From: Nematostella vectensis
Lineage: Eukaryota > Cnidaria > Anthozoa > Actiniaria > Edwardsiidae
Direction: 5' to 3'
Assembly (NCBI RefSeq): GCF_932526225.1
Contig: NC_064038.1
Span: forward strand, 7,811,070-7,875,069
Length of the DNA: 64,000 bases
A program made the translations under genes and the position numbers. Under the pieces are notes generated by a model, which was given only the letters and a program-made list of their open reading frames with translations, searched no databases and was not told the DNA's origin. This document shows, piece by piece, positions 39,164 through 51,612 of the stretch. Numbering within the stretch: position 1 is the stretch's first letter; every line of letters starts with the position of its first letter.

Positions 39164-39705
39164 AGGCCAATCACGCTGCCATTTTGTGCTCCCGCTTAAT
39201 GCCTAGTGAATCCCATTTCCATTTGATAATTCAAGAGAGTAACGAAACCGATATTTTCATTTAAATATCGTCATACAGAATCCTATAGTCAAATTCTTAT
39301 GCGCTCTCTCATTGGTCTAAACAGAGTGAGATTTTTTGTGGAAGTCAGTAGTTGAAAAGCGAAATTCAATGAAAGCACAGGTGTATCGGGAAATTTGTCC
39401 CAACGCGAATCATATCGTTCAAACTTATGCTGAAAAAATCAAATTCTGTTATGGATGAATCGATTTGTTTGGAAAGAAACTTTCGCTCTGAAATTTAGGC
39501 TGAATTTTCCAGAAGTTGAAAAACTTTCTCTAAGACTTTGACTCCTGCGAGAATGAAAGAAACGGCGGCTAAAACCAAAACAAAACACCGACATAACGTC
39601 TCTTGTAGCAGAAAAGACACATACAGTAGCTCGTGCAATATCGTTTCGCGTGAAATTTACCGCGGAAATCCCTCATCGATGGTGAATTTCTCTATAAAAT
39701 CTGCT
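39164..39705. repeat. Dispersed repeat, copy 2 (rearranged)
   Basis: 39164-39285 matches the left end of the repeat at 23324. 39286-39705 matches the right part of that repeat (about 23655-24590) in reverse complement, with a deletion. The two ends are therefore joined tail to tail. Confidence 0.65.
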
Positions 39706-39709
39706 GCTT

Positions 39710-40890
39710 TCTAACACTAGGAGAATTGATTAGAAATAAATATTGAGCAGCTTTGTTAACAATTTGAAAAGACTGTATCTTTAAGTTCAATGCTTACGCA
39801 CATCCTATTTCGACATTTTGTGCGATTAGTTGGGAGCTTGTAAATAATAACGAATAAAAACAATGAAATGAAACTCGGTAAACCATGAGTAAAGCAATAA
39901 TGAATTTTTCTATTTGCTTTAAACTATGTTTTGCATACATATTAAGACGTAGAATTCCAATAAATAGTGCTTTTAATAAAAAGGTCTTTTTTAATGGACC
40001 AAGCCGATAACAATTGATTTCGTTTAGCTTTTTGGCATTGTTTACAGAATCAAAAATGAGCGCCCCCTTCCGAGGGATAAAATGAGCCGGAAAAGCAATT
40101 TCTTGTAGGACTAAAAATAACAGTTATTCCTTTTTTTCATAAAAAGAAGTAAAAGAATCACTACACCTACAGTGGCTCTATCACAAGTCACATGAAAACT
40201 GTTTTAGTTTAGTGTTTTTTTGCTACTTGTGAGTTCAGGAAGGTCAAGAATTATGAAAACGAATTATTTTATTTAATGAGAATCGCAATGGTAACGTCTA
40301 CTTAGAAAAGAATGCTACATCTTCTTGTGAAATCATGACTTACCTAAGTTGTCTAGGTTTTCTTCACTTCAGTTTATCCGTTAGTCACTGTTTCTCCTGT
40401 TTCGACTCTTTGTGCTGTTGATTCAACGTTGCCAGAAAGTAAATACTGTGAACTTTTATCCTGAATAATATTTACGCGAACAGAAATCTTAGCCGACCAA
40501 TAGGCGAACAAACATTACAAAAAGCTACAGTGTGTATAATGTCGGAAATTAGTCTGGTTTTTATTTGCTCAAGTCTGACAGGTGCTATGTGATTTGTTAA
40601 TTGTGTTATTTCTATTTTTCGTATGGTCATATTGGATACCGCGTACAGTAATTGGTACTCGAAAATTCTACAAACCTAAGATCCTTTTCGGAACCTTTCG
40701 ATAAGGCCCCTTTCGATAATGTTACAGTTCGAAGGATAATCCAGGATATGTAAATATATGCTCTTTCTTAATTCAGTCTCTTAAAAAAGAGCATCTCATC
40801 GTGTTACAGAGTGCATAGACCTGCTCCTTGATTATACTTACCGAACAACAGAAGGATACAGTGGCGGGTCACGGGGTGAACCGCCCTCTT
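39710..40890. other. Intergenic, no gene seen
   Basis: AT-rich, no coding frame, tandem array or strong inverted repeat that I can support. Confidence 0.4.
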
Positions 40891-41125
40891 TAAAGAAGGC
40901 CAATCACGCCGCCATTTTATACTCCCCCTCAATAGGCCAAGTGACACAAGGCAACCATTTCTATCGGCTAAATCAATCAAGTAACCAAGATATTTTCAAT
41001 CAAATATCGTTAATAACATGTCAGACTTCATTCGTAGATTGTTATTCTGAGGTTTCCTTGCAAATAAACCGCTGTATTTTCAATGATAAACAATAACAAA
41101 GGAGTGGTTGATCGACATTTCTTAA
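40891..41125. repeat. Dispersed repeat, copy 3 (left-end fragment)
   Basis: TAAAGAAGGCCAATCACGCC through about 235 bp, matching 23324-23565 with scattered differences (shared GATAAACAATAACAAAG tail). Confidence 0.7.
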
Positions 41126-41813
41126 GCGAACACAGTTGAGGGTTTGGAAGAGTTTGGCATAGTTTTAATACATTGAACCACCATTTGCAATATCTTGGGT
41201 CGGCAATTAAGGCGATGGGGGTATATATCAAAAGGAACGGTTCAGCGCGAAGAGAGTTTTCTTGCTTGAGTTTATAAAAAATTACAACATTAGCGGCGGG
41301 CGGGCGAGAACATATCTTCATCAACACCTTTTTCTTTTAATGTTTGCACAACAAGCAGCTGGTTGCATCTGTGGTTCTTGTAAAGTTTGGGATTTTAAAA
41401 CTGATGCAACACCAAATGCAAATAAAAATTTAAAAAAATACATTTTAGACAAAAGAAAATTAAAGCTAACTGGTTGATAAACACACAATGCGTAACAAAA
41501 AGTCATGAGGGTGAAAAAGAAAATATAAAAAAATAAACAAACATAAAGTTATTGATTTTCTAGAATGCGCCTTTTTGGTTTGATTCATCGTTTAAGATGA
41601 TTATGAATAATTTAGGTTTGGCAAATTTTATTCTTTTATCTTTTCCAATTTAATATTCTTATTCACTGCTCGGGTTTGATGCTAAGTATGTTTGTATCTA
41701 TGCGCAACTAAAATTACTTAGATAGAAGTGCTATATAAATGTAATAGAATAGAACTTGCCTAGTTCGTCAGAACTTGTTAAAAATATAACGAGGTGATGT
41801 AAGTGGCTGGTAG

Positions 41814-41989
41814 TATGATTATAGAATTGGATAGCGATTAAAAGGATAGATAGATATTACTTACAGAAGTTCCGAGGCTCCTGCCTTTTCATCTGTATCT
41901 AGTGGCCCACTAGACACTGATAGAGAGGCAGGAGCCTAGAAACGCCTGAAATATCTATCCTTTTAGCGCTATTTAAATCTATTATCATA
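41814..41989. repeat. Imperfect hairpin element
   Basis: Outer arms TATGATTATAGAATTGGATA / ...TAAATCTATTATCATA; inner arms AAAAGGATAGATAGATATT / AAATATCTATCCTTTT and GGCTCCTGCCT / AGGCAGGAGCC. Confidence 0.65.
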
Positions 41990-42280
41990 GCGGCGCCAGC
42001 GCGCGGAGTGCGCGGAGCTCCAATGGTATAGAGAAATGGTATTAACTATGCGACTCAGTTTTTTGGTCATCGCGCGGGTACCCTGTGGGTTTGCCTGTCC
42101 GCACACTTTGCGATAATTCCGTAACACGTCTCTTCAGTAAAAAATAACTAATAAACTTTTGCACTATCCGGAAAAAACTCGTAAGACTATTATCTTTTCG
42201 CCGGAGCTATGAAAGCTAACTTACTTAAGTAAGCTTAAAGTTAAGTTAAAGTTGATGAAGGAACACTTTGTTAGTAAATA

Positions 42281-42721
42281 TACCTGGCACTTATTTAGCA
42301 TTTATAATACGGTCACATGACATGACGGAAAAACATGACTTGACGTTTCCAATAAGCTCATTTCACATCAAATAAGGCGGAAAATTCCCCTAAGTACTTA
42401 GTGAGTAATATCAAACAAAATATCAAATGCGACTTTTTTTTAAATCGATGCGACTTTTTGTAAAATGACTTTCAAATTTGAGCTTTTCGGCCTGAGCTCA
42501 TAGCGCAAGGATGATCAAGGAAAAAATATCTAAAAAAGCCTAAATCTGGGTATGTGCATTTTAGCCTTGCGTAATTTGTGTTTGAAAAGGGGAAATCAGT
42601 CCGGAATACAAGGAACTGATGGCCATTGTAAGAAATTGTATCTTTCTCCATTTCTTCGAAGTGCGCTTTTTAGGGTTTTTTCGTCATGTCCGGTCACCTG
42701 GGTTATTATTCACCGGTAAAA
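42281..42721. repeat. Possible inverted-repeat element
   Basis: TACCTGGCACTTATTTAGC...CGGTCACATGACATGACG on the left is partly complementary to CGTCATGTCCGGTCACCTGG near 42688-42707. Divergent arms, so low confidence. Intergenic, no gene inside. Confidence 0.35.
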
Positions 42722-43329
42722 TCGTATTTAAAAAAGGTAACGTTACATTCCCAGCATAAAGCAAGGAAACGACTTTAATTCACAGTAAGGGATTATGATT
42801 TTGAAATACCTTTGAGATAATAATACGAAGTCACTTTGATGCCTTTCTACATTTTGCTGACAGACTGAGAGTGGGAGGCGCATTGCTTTCGGTCAGCGGC
42901 TAAGGCCTTAGACCCAAATATCCAGTTATCCTTGGTAACGGGTAACATACCCATGGGTTAATGTATAATCAGGACACGCCCAGATACCTTTTTCAGCAGA
43001 TTTCGTTCATAAAACATATCTATAAGATTGTTAAAAATCATATGCGTATGCTAGGAAATTGTTAATTTGAAATACCAAGTCGCCGTCATTTTGTCATCAT
43101 ACCAATTTGAAAATGCATCAATTTCCATTGGCTGATACGAGGAAGCCAATACGATGTTTTAAATTGAATTTGGTAAATAAAGTAATACACTTTATTTTTA
43201 GATGATTATTTTCAAGCTTTAACAAATTATGTGCCTTCCAATATTAAATAAAAACCATAACAAAGGTATGGCTGATAAGGGCACTTGAAGAGTTTTATCC
43301 GAGAGGCTATTAAGGCTAATGTCATAAGC

Positions 43330-44470
43330 TAAAGCAGCAACGGCAAGAGCATCACCTTCATAAGTTAAAGCAACAACAGCAAGAGCATCACCGTCATCAG
43401 CTAAAGAAACAACAAGAGCATCACCGTCATCAGCTAAAGAAACAACAAGAGCATCACCGTTGTAAGCTAAAGCAACAACAAGAGCATCACCGTCATCAGC
43501 TGAAGCAGCAAGAACATCACCGTCATCAGCTGAAGCAACAACAGCAAGAGCATCGCCGTCATCAGCTGAAGCAACAACAGCAAGAGCATCACCGTCATCA
43601 GCTGAAGCAACAACAGCAAGAGCATCACCGTCATCAGCTGGAACAACAACAGCAAGAGCATCACCGTCATCAGCTGAAGCAACAACAGCAAGAGCATCAC
43701 CGTCATTAGCTAAAGAAACAACAAGAGAATCACCGTTGTAAGCTAAAGCAACAACAAGAGCATCACCGTCATCGGCTGAAGCAACAACAGCAAGAGCATC
43801 ACCGTCATCAGCTGAAGCAGCAACAGCAAAAGCATCACCGTCATCAGATGAAGGAACAACAAGAGTAACATCGTCATCGGCTAAAGCAACAACAGGAAGA
43901 GAGCAACATCGTCATCAGCTAAAGAAACAACAAGAGCAACATCGTCATCAGCTGAAGCAACAACAGCAAGAGCATCACCGTCATCAGCTGAAACAACAAC
44001 AGCAAGAGCATCACCGTCATCAGCTGAAACAACAACAGCAAGAGCATCACCGTCATTAGCTAAAGAAACAACAAGAGAATCACCGTCATCAGCTGAAGCA
44101 ACAACAGCAAGAGCATCACCGTCATCAGCTGAAGCAGCAACAGCAAGAGCATCACCGTCATCAGCTGGAACAACAACAGCAAGAGCATCACCGTCCAGCT
44201 AAAGAAACAACAAGAGAATCACCGTTGTAAGCTAAAGCAACAACAAGAGCATCACCGTCATCAGCTGAAGCAACAACAGCAAGAGCATCACCGTCATCAG
44301 CTGAAGCAGCAAGAACATCACCGTCATCAGGTGATACTTTTGCTGTTGCTTCAGCTGATGACGCAAGAACATCACCGTCATCAGCTGAAGCAACAACAGC
44401 AAGAGCATCACCGTCATCAGCTGAAGCAACAACAGCAAGAGCATCACCGTCATCAGCTGAAGCAACAAGA
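43330..44470. repeat. 1.1-kb minisatellite, 36-bp unit
   Basis: About 30 degenerate units of AAGCAACAACAGCAAGAGCA plus TCACCGTCATCAGCTG. Variants include shorter units (AAGAAACAACAAGAG) and a spot near 44333-44362 (GATACTTTTGCTGTTGCTTC) where the unit is inverted. Long frames on either strand are by-products of the 36-nt period; the plus frame contains stops. Not a gene. Confidence 0.9.
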
Positions 44471-44873
44471 ATGACAACTAAAACAACGACGAATTATATC
44501 CTTCTAACTGTTTAAGGATATTGTTTTGTAAACGCTGTTTTATAAGAATTACTCGTTGCATAACTACCACTGAGAACTCATTGTTTTTTTATAACAGTTT
44601 ATTTTTACGCAAATGGATGTGCTGGTGCACGTCATCATGCAAGGAGCGGAGTGCGAAGAACATTTCATTATGGATAGACATGATGATAGAAAAAAAAATC
44701 CCAAAAAGGTTCAAGAACAATAAAATAGCTCTTGGGTGGGGAGAGAGTTACGTGAAATATCAAAAGAGGGAAAGACAAGAACTAATACATCCGTTAAGAT
44801 TACTACTTGTTTCTTGATTCTACCTACTGTCTGTGTTATTAGTAAGCAAGTGAATCGAAAACATTAGCTATTT

Positions 44874-45048
44874 GTAGGCGTTGTTGGTGTTTCCGCGAGA
44901 GAGGCGAAAGAACTCTCTTCCCCCCAACCCTCTCACCAGCTTTTGCCTTTTTGTACTCATATCCAGTTTGTGCGCGGTCGTAATTCAAGAAGGGGCCATT
45001 CGAAGCGAAATCCGGGTTTTCTTCGCGGAAACACCAATAAACGCCTAC
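44874..45048. repeat. Hairpin element downstream of the USP gene
   Basis: GTAGGCGTTGTTGGTGTTTC / GAAACACCAATAAACGCCTAC arms of about 27 bp with a longer loop. It lies 80 bp beyond the USP stop codon and may be part of its 3' region. Confidence 0.65.
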
Positions 45049-45129
45049 TAGTAGGCTACGAAAACATTAACATAATTCCTTTTTTGCTCATCAAATTTAG
45101 GGCTAACAATACTTGAAAATTAGTCCAGT

Positions 45130-48100
45130 CTAGGCTTGTTTCGCCTCCGCTGTTTGCTTTCTTGGTATTATGACGGTAGGAAGGTCCGCATGATGTACTA
45201 CATAATTGCTGACGCTGCTATTAAGGGCTCGTGCAAAAGTGCCCAGGTCTCTACTCCCCATCACGATGGCCTCGACTTTCTCCTCCTTGGCGAATTGGAC
45301 AATAGACTCCCCGGGCTTGCCGAAAACCAGCTCGAAGCTCAACGTCAACTGAAAACAAATATAATACGACTAGTATTTACTGTCTATTGTAGAAACTGGT
45401 GCAATGGGCACAACAGAGTTCAAATCGAGTGCCACTGTGAATTCGCCAACAACGCCAACTCGCCACCAACAAACTCGTCACCATTGGTGGTTTCGAGTTT
45501 GCATGTGTCTTTACGCGATAAAATACAACAAATTTATAAGTATAAAATAAACCCACAAGATTTAAACTTCTGCAAGCAATATATAACGAGCTTTGACTTG
45601 ATTTATTTAAAAAGGAGCCTTCATTCAACGAGAGTTCGGCATAGATGTTTTTTTCTTCAGCCCTGGACGAGAGAAGTATGGAGGCTCTGGTACCTAGGGT
45701 AACACGGAATTGATCCTTGAAGAATATAGACTAAGAATTACGTAATTCAATTTTATTTATCACTGAAAAAAATTATAGTATTAACATTTGGAAGGCACAT
45801 AAAAAGAATGACCCACACTGGATATGGCACAGACTGGTTCACGATCCACCATGGCCCTGCTGCTATGATACTGGATACCGTGGATACCCCACTCCAGGGA
45901 AGGGGAGAAGGATGAACATACGTCTTTTGCTTTCTTCACATCCACCCCCTCCCCTCCTTTCCCTATTTTTTCCCGTCTGGTTCCCATGAGCTCTTTCGTG
46001 CCTGGCTCTGGGGGTCCCCCAAGATGAAATTATTCACAGGGGCGGCGGAGTGGTCCCATTAGTTGGGGGCGAAAGTTGGAGGAAGGGGTGGGTAGTGGTT
46101 TCAGGGAGAGGGTAGTTGGTGGATTCAGGGGGAGGGGTTGGTGGTGGTTTCAAATTCTTAAGTGCTATTTATAAGAACGCGGAGGATAACCTAGGTTTTT
46201 CTGCACGGGGTTTTTTAACAGTTTAAAAACTGTTCAACAAATTTGTTGTCGGTTGCATATGTACCGCTTGAAACCCGTTCGTTAAAAAGCGTTTATGTAC
46301 GTTTATGGGGTGGCGCCCCTACCCTCCCCCCCTCTTCCGCTGCCCCTGATTCAAGATTGTTACAGGGCTTTGATCTTCAAGTCTTTGCGAGAAGGTGAAG
46401 CGAATTCCTTATGTGCTATTGCCAACCTTCTGGTGATTTTGTTAACGTACCCTTTCAATATCCTTTGCCTCTAGACGGTATTTTTCCGCTAGTTTTTCAT
46501 GATCCTTTTTGCTTTTTTGCATCGCCTCGTCCAGCAGCTTTTCCCTCTCTGCGGCTGATGAGAAGAACACAAACAAGATGAATAGGGGACTTGCGCTAAG
46601 AGATCACATGACTGTTGGGTGGCAAACTAGTACACGCTCAGGCTTTTAGCGGCAAAATAAAGATTAAATTAAAGATTTTATTTTCCGTCGTTCTCTGGTG
46701 TGACTGGCGCAGTTATTTCTTACTTTTTGTTTGATTATTTTGTTTTGAATTTGCCACCCAGAAAGGTCACGTGATCTCTTAGCGCAGGGAACTCTTGTAT
46801 AGAATCTATACTTTGTTAGCAATGTTTTATCATAGTAAAAAAATCCTATTATTGGATTACGTTATTCCTGTTATAGAAAATACTACATAGAAAGTGCGGC
46901 GCGTACGGTTTTTATTCACGAGTTGTGCAGTATCAAAAAACGAACGAGTGAGCGCGGCGAGCGAGTGAGTTTTTTTGATACAAAACAGCGAGTGAATAAA
47001 AGCTGTACAAAGCACTTTCCATATTGTATTTTGTTTATTTTATACATACTGAGAAATATATAATAAGCTTATAACATAACATTTTATTAGACTTGGCTAA
47101 AGAGGCTCCGAGGTTTGTGCTGTTCGACGGTTCAGTTGAAGACAGACAAACTTACATTGAAATGAATATGTCTCGCTAATGTCACTATAGCTCATGTAAC
47201 ACAAGTAGTGCACTTTTTAATCTCTAAAATCTCGGAAATAAATAAATAAATTACTAAATGGCAAATGCTTGTACGATTTTTATGCACTCGTTAATACGTT
47301 GGGATTGAAGCCTTTCAAGTAAGTGCAGTGAAAATATATAGTTCGTCCAATCAGAACCGCGAACGACTTTTCTTCACGGTGAAAAAACATCCGTTCGCGC
47401 CTCTGATTTGCTGAGACCAGTGAACGAACGAAAATTTACTGAATATGTTTTCAGTGAGTATTTCAGTATGTATATAATAAAAGTACTTACTGGGTGTTTA
47501 TGCCGGTTATGAGCTTAAAGTTGTTATTATTGATAAGGCTGTACTCACTGATCAATGTTTTCATTTAATTGGCGGCTCTTAAAATTCATTTTGCCTCTCT
47601 GAAGAGGTTCAAGATATTGGAATAAAAAATTCTTGAAAAAGAATGTCAAATTATTCAAATATATCAAAGTCACATAAGACTTTGATATTTCATGATTACA
47701 ACCCACTACTTTCGCCCGGTGTATATACAAACGATACTTTTTTTTCTATTCATGCCCATGCCCATCCCGCGGAATGTTCCAGCGTCTAGTCTCCTCTGCT
47801 CTCTCGTCCCCAGGTCCCACATCTTACGCTCGGGGTCCCTGGGGACGACATACCGAAGGAAGACAGTGCTGAATAACGTATGCACATGCGCGTGCTCTGG
47901 CGAAAACAAGCACAATCGTAGTGTTGAATCGTTCGAGAAAAGGTACGAAAGGCTGACTTCAGTCGCTGATTTGACATACTGTACAAAAGATGACAGATTT
48001 GTGTGATAATGAGGGAGTCATAAAGAAAATTGGTTTGGTCTAGTTTTCTTGTTTTCTTGTTTTAAAATGGCGGCTTTTTACCGGCGAACTGTCACATTTT

Positions 48101-49835
48101 GGCGAATGCTAAGTAAATTAAATTAAATTAAATTTTTTAATTTAATTTAATTTACTTAGCATTCGCCAAAATGTGACAGTTCGCCGGTAAAAAGCCGCCA
48201 TTTTAAAACAAAAAGGCTTGTTTAACCGCGCGGTACTGGAACTAGTCTTGCGTTTTTTTTCAGCACTGGCCCGAAGGAACACTTTTTTTAGAAGATGGTT
48301 CCAGGCCTACTCGGAAATTTAGGAACAGTGTCATATCTGCTTACCATTTGATACGGAGATCCCTTTCACCACGTGACAGAGAATCACGTGATCGTCATCC
48401 AAACGAAACTTGTCCAAGAAATCTGGAGAATGCAAAACACCGCACACGTTAGGTGGAAATTGTATAGTATATAGTTGTATATAGCTATTTGAAATAAAAT
48501 GCTCTAGGAAAATCCATGTATCCTAAACTGCATTGCTTCGCGGGTATCACAAAAATAATCAAATAAGTGTCAATAAAACAAATCCAGGTTAACTAAACAG
48601 GATTTAGCCATTTTTACGTTTATACCCACTAGGCACTGCGGGCTTCGACATATACTCGAGTGACACCTTATTTGAAATAGGTGTTTATGTAGTAAATATA
48701 AAAGTAGAATTTTGGGTTTAGTAAATATATATGTAGTTAAGTGAATGGTTTTGCTTACACGCTGTGAGCGAGTCCTTCACCTTTAAAGCATCATGCCGGA
48801 GAAAAATGCTTTTGCAAATCAAACGGGCCCTGTCTGATCAATCGAACAAATCCGAAAAAAATGCCTATCGAACTTAATCGTTCGATTGTTTCGTGATCGA
48901 TTTCGCAATCGCGTAAGGTATCTAAAAAGACTTCCCATATGACCGACACTGTTGTTTTATGAAAATACATTGCGACTTGAAAAAAAAATGGAACACACAA
49001 ATTCTAGTACAATAATAAAATATTAATTTATCCAATAGAACACGCATGGTTTAGGGAGGATAGGGATATCGTTTCTTCTATTCCGCAAATGGAGTAATCC
49101 CTCGCGGGCTTGTTACTACGGCATTCTGCCAATCAGTGGGTAGTTATCAAACCTCTAGCAAATAGCGACTTGGATAAACAACGCGCTTTTTATTTGCTTA
49201 AACCTGCGAAGCTCGAGAATTTCGTATTTCAGGCGCATCGTACAGCGATAAATACTTAACAATTAGGTGTCAGAGCGAGTTCATGGTATAAATAGGATAT
49301 GATAAATTTCTTGATAAAATGATAAATGAATAGGCCGCTCTACTATATTTATATTATGTAGGCGCGTAATCAGAGTTTTAGGACAGTTGAGCAATAACCG
49401 AAGAACTTTTCGTGAAAGTTTATAGATGTTTTAAAAATTACATGTTTACTGCGTGAAAAGAGAAAAAAATCAATCTTGAAAAGTTGTTGTATAACACAGC
49501 ATGATATCTCTTCGCGTATTAAATCAATAATCAAACTTGGAGTCGCATCGGATTTTTTCACTAGTGTATTCATTTGACAACGTATGACTTCTATAACCTT
49601 AGAAACCTTATACCCTTCTTGGAAATAATGTGGATTAAATGCGATTACGTTTAATATTCAAGCTTGTGCCAGTATATCATTTTAGAAAGGCTATCAGGCT
49701 ATGCTAATTTGCCGATCTATATTATACGACGGCAAACTTTTCACAGGAAACAGCCATGTAGTACTCACATTTAAAGGCATTTAGTGTATGTTCTGTGTCA
49801 TCAATGGGGAATAACAGTTTCCTGGAGGCGACCAT
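45130..49835 (-). CDS. Universal stress protein (UspA family), four exons
   Basis: Exons 49769-49835, 48345-48422, 46451-46554 and 45130-45348 total 468 nt, 155 aa plus stop, all in phase (1, 1, 0). The N-terminus MVASRKLLFPIDDTEHTLNA is strand 1 with its Asp. Exon 2 has HVILCHVVKG, exon 3 a charged helix, exon 4 EAIVMGSRDLGTFARAL...SVSNYVVHHADLPTVIIP. UspA proteins fold as small alpha/beta cytosolic proteins and occur in cnidarians. The ATP-binding motif G-x2-G-x9-G(S/T) is damaged: the second Gly is Asp (GSRD) and the last is Asn (LNSS). Nucleotide binding is therefore doubtful. Introns hold several hairpin elements. The ATG at 49835 faces the TTLL gene head to head. Confidence 0.9.
46592..46786. 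repeat. Inverted-repeat element in USP intron 2
   Basis: TGCGCTAAGAGATCACATGA...GGGTGGCAAA pairs with TTTGCCACCC...CACGTGATCTCTTAGCGCA, arms about 38 bp with an AT-rich middle. It starts 38 bp upstream of USP exon 3. Confidence 0.7.
46876..47033. repeat. Imperfect hairpin element in USP intron 2
   Basis: GAAAATACTACATAGAAAGTGC / GCACTTTCCATATTGTATTTTG-type arms and an inner TATCAAAAAA / TTTTTTGATA pair. The loop is rich in GAGTGAGCGCGGCGAGCGAG. The flanking intron stretch 47034-48058 shows only weak inverted segments near 47340-47460. Confidence 0.65.
48059..48209. repeat. Near-perfect 151-bp palindrome in USP intron 2
   Basis: Left arm GTTTTAAAATGGCGGCTTTT..., right arm ...AAAAGCCGCCATTTTAAAAC, about 73 bp each, meeting in an AAATTAAATT/AATTTAATTT centre. 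It has almost no loop and would extrude as a cruciform. Confidence 0.85.
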
Positions 49836-50395
49836 GGTGGGTGTAAGATCAAAAAGCACGTTGCTCACGACTTGTGACGTCTCTGAAATTGGTTGCTCGA
49901 GGGACAGCACTCAGCTAGGGATCCAGACTCTGGAGAGTTTCGACTTGTCTTTTGTTCTTCAGCCAATCAGAAGAGAGCAGACTATATTATCTCTGTGGTG
50001 TACAATCATGTGTGACTTTGGAAAGCTACTCAACAGTTGATGTAAACAGTGGGCTTTATCGAGATCTCGGACCGGTTTGAGTAGAAACCCGGGAAAACCT
50101 AGTGCGACGACAGCATTAGACGACCTGATGGGCCTCATAGTATGGTAGAGTGATTGGGAATATTCCCTCCCCTAGGGGAGGTGGTATTGACCTGGTATGT
50201 GGTTTGTACTTGTTCCTTATTTGGTCTCAAAGCCTTAAAACCTCTTTGGCCCGGGGAAGGGGGGGGCGGGGCATTTTTTAGGGCTTCTGAGGTATTTTTA
50301 GGGTAGCAATTTTTGTTAGTGCAGTTATTTTAGGGGTATTTTTCGAATTTCTCGACGAGCATCTCTATCCTAAATAATCCTAATTGGCAGTCCGT
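49836..50395. other. USP upstream region
   Basis: Intergenic sequence preceding the USP start codon. No clear core promoter element. G-rich runs occur near 50260-50275. Confidence 0.4.
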
Positions 50396-50399
50396 CGAG

Positions 50400-51025
50400 G
50401 CGACGATGACTGTTCTATTGTGTTGGTCCTTTGATCTTAACTCTCCATGCTGGACGATCCCGAGCAGTGGTTTGCCAAGAGTTTGAGCTTATATCCCTCC
50501 ACTTCAGGTTCCTCTTTACCACATCTTTGAACCTGAGTCTAGGCCGACCCTGATTCCTGGTCCCTGTCGTGAGCTGAGAGTAGAGCAGCTGCCTAGGCAA
50601 TCTGTCAGTGTCCATGCGGTGAACATGCCCAGTCCATCTGAGATTTTTCTCAATGAGTGTGTCAGCCATTGACCGTAATCCGGTCCTCTTGTATATCTCT
50701 TTGTTTGTGACTTTATCCATCCAAGTAATTTTCATTATTTCTCTCAGATGTCGCATCATATATGCATGTAAATTTTTCACCTGGCTGCGATATACAGTCC
50801 ATGTTTCTGCACCGTATACTAGGGCAGATAAGACAACTGCTCGATAGACCTTGCCTTTAACCTTGAGCGATACGTGATGGTTGTCCCACAGCCGCTCTCT
50901 CAGCTTAGCATATGCTGCGCTGGCCTTCCCCTTTCTGAAGGTGATCTCATTATCTATTCGTGCATTGTCAGAGATGGTACTTCCCAAGTACACAAAGTCT
51001 TTGGTCTGGACCAGGGTCTCATTTC
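50400..51025 (-). pseudogene. 5'-truncated non-LTR retrotransposon (LINE) 3' fragment
   Basis: An open frame of 192 codons, preceded by in-frame TKDFVYLGSTISD, corresponds to the region behind the catalytic core of a LINE reverse transcriptase: ASAAYAKLRERLW, VVLSALVYGAETWT, LRWTGHVHRM, DRLPRQLLY, NQGRPRLRFKDVVKR. The upstream endonuclease and YxDD core are absent, as usual for truncated insertions. The frame is intact, so the insertion is relatively young. Confidence 0.8.
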
Positions 51026-51612
51026 TTTATCACTTTATCCTAAAGAATCGCTCTTAGAGCTTTACAAAATGCGACTCACTTCACCCGTCAGTACATAGAT
51101 ACCCGTCAGTGATATGGCCTTGCGTCATCAAGTGAACCTTCAGCTCTTTTGTAAAAAAAAATGTGAAGTAAAGGAAGGAGAAAATAAATGACATTCACGC
51201 TCACACCAGATGGTGGAAGGATCACTTATTTCGCTTCCGATTCTCATTGAATTCTCTTTTCCGTGTACTGCCTAAACCATTTACTTGATTCGTAAAAGAT
51301 ACCCTACTCTAAGGCCCCCTAATGGAACCCTCAAAATTACAAGTGTCTGCAGTATTAGGTCAATAAAGGAATAGTCCGCTTACTTTTAAGTCATGATTGC
51401 TGCTCATGCTTTCAGTATTTGGATGCGAGGTTGATTTCCATATGATTGCACACGATGTCAGGAAACTCGCCCTTGCAATCGAGTGCGATCGTATGGAAGC
51501 CACTTTGCTATTGCAAGCTAGAATTGAAATAAAAAACGGCGAAAGTCGAAGTACCGAAGAGAGCACATAGCTTTTTTTTTTAGACTGCGCGCATAGTTAG
51601 CTCAGCCTAACA

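Noticed and set aside
43467-43706. Leu-rich repeat protein on the minus strand (and a similar frame at 44232-44477)
   Set aside because: Produced by the 36-bp minisatellite; no start context, splice sites or non-repeat sequence.
45136-45702. 188-codon plus-strand frame over the USP last exon
   Set aside because: Antisense to a conserved UspA exon; no recognisable domain.
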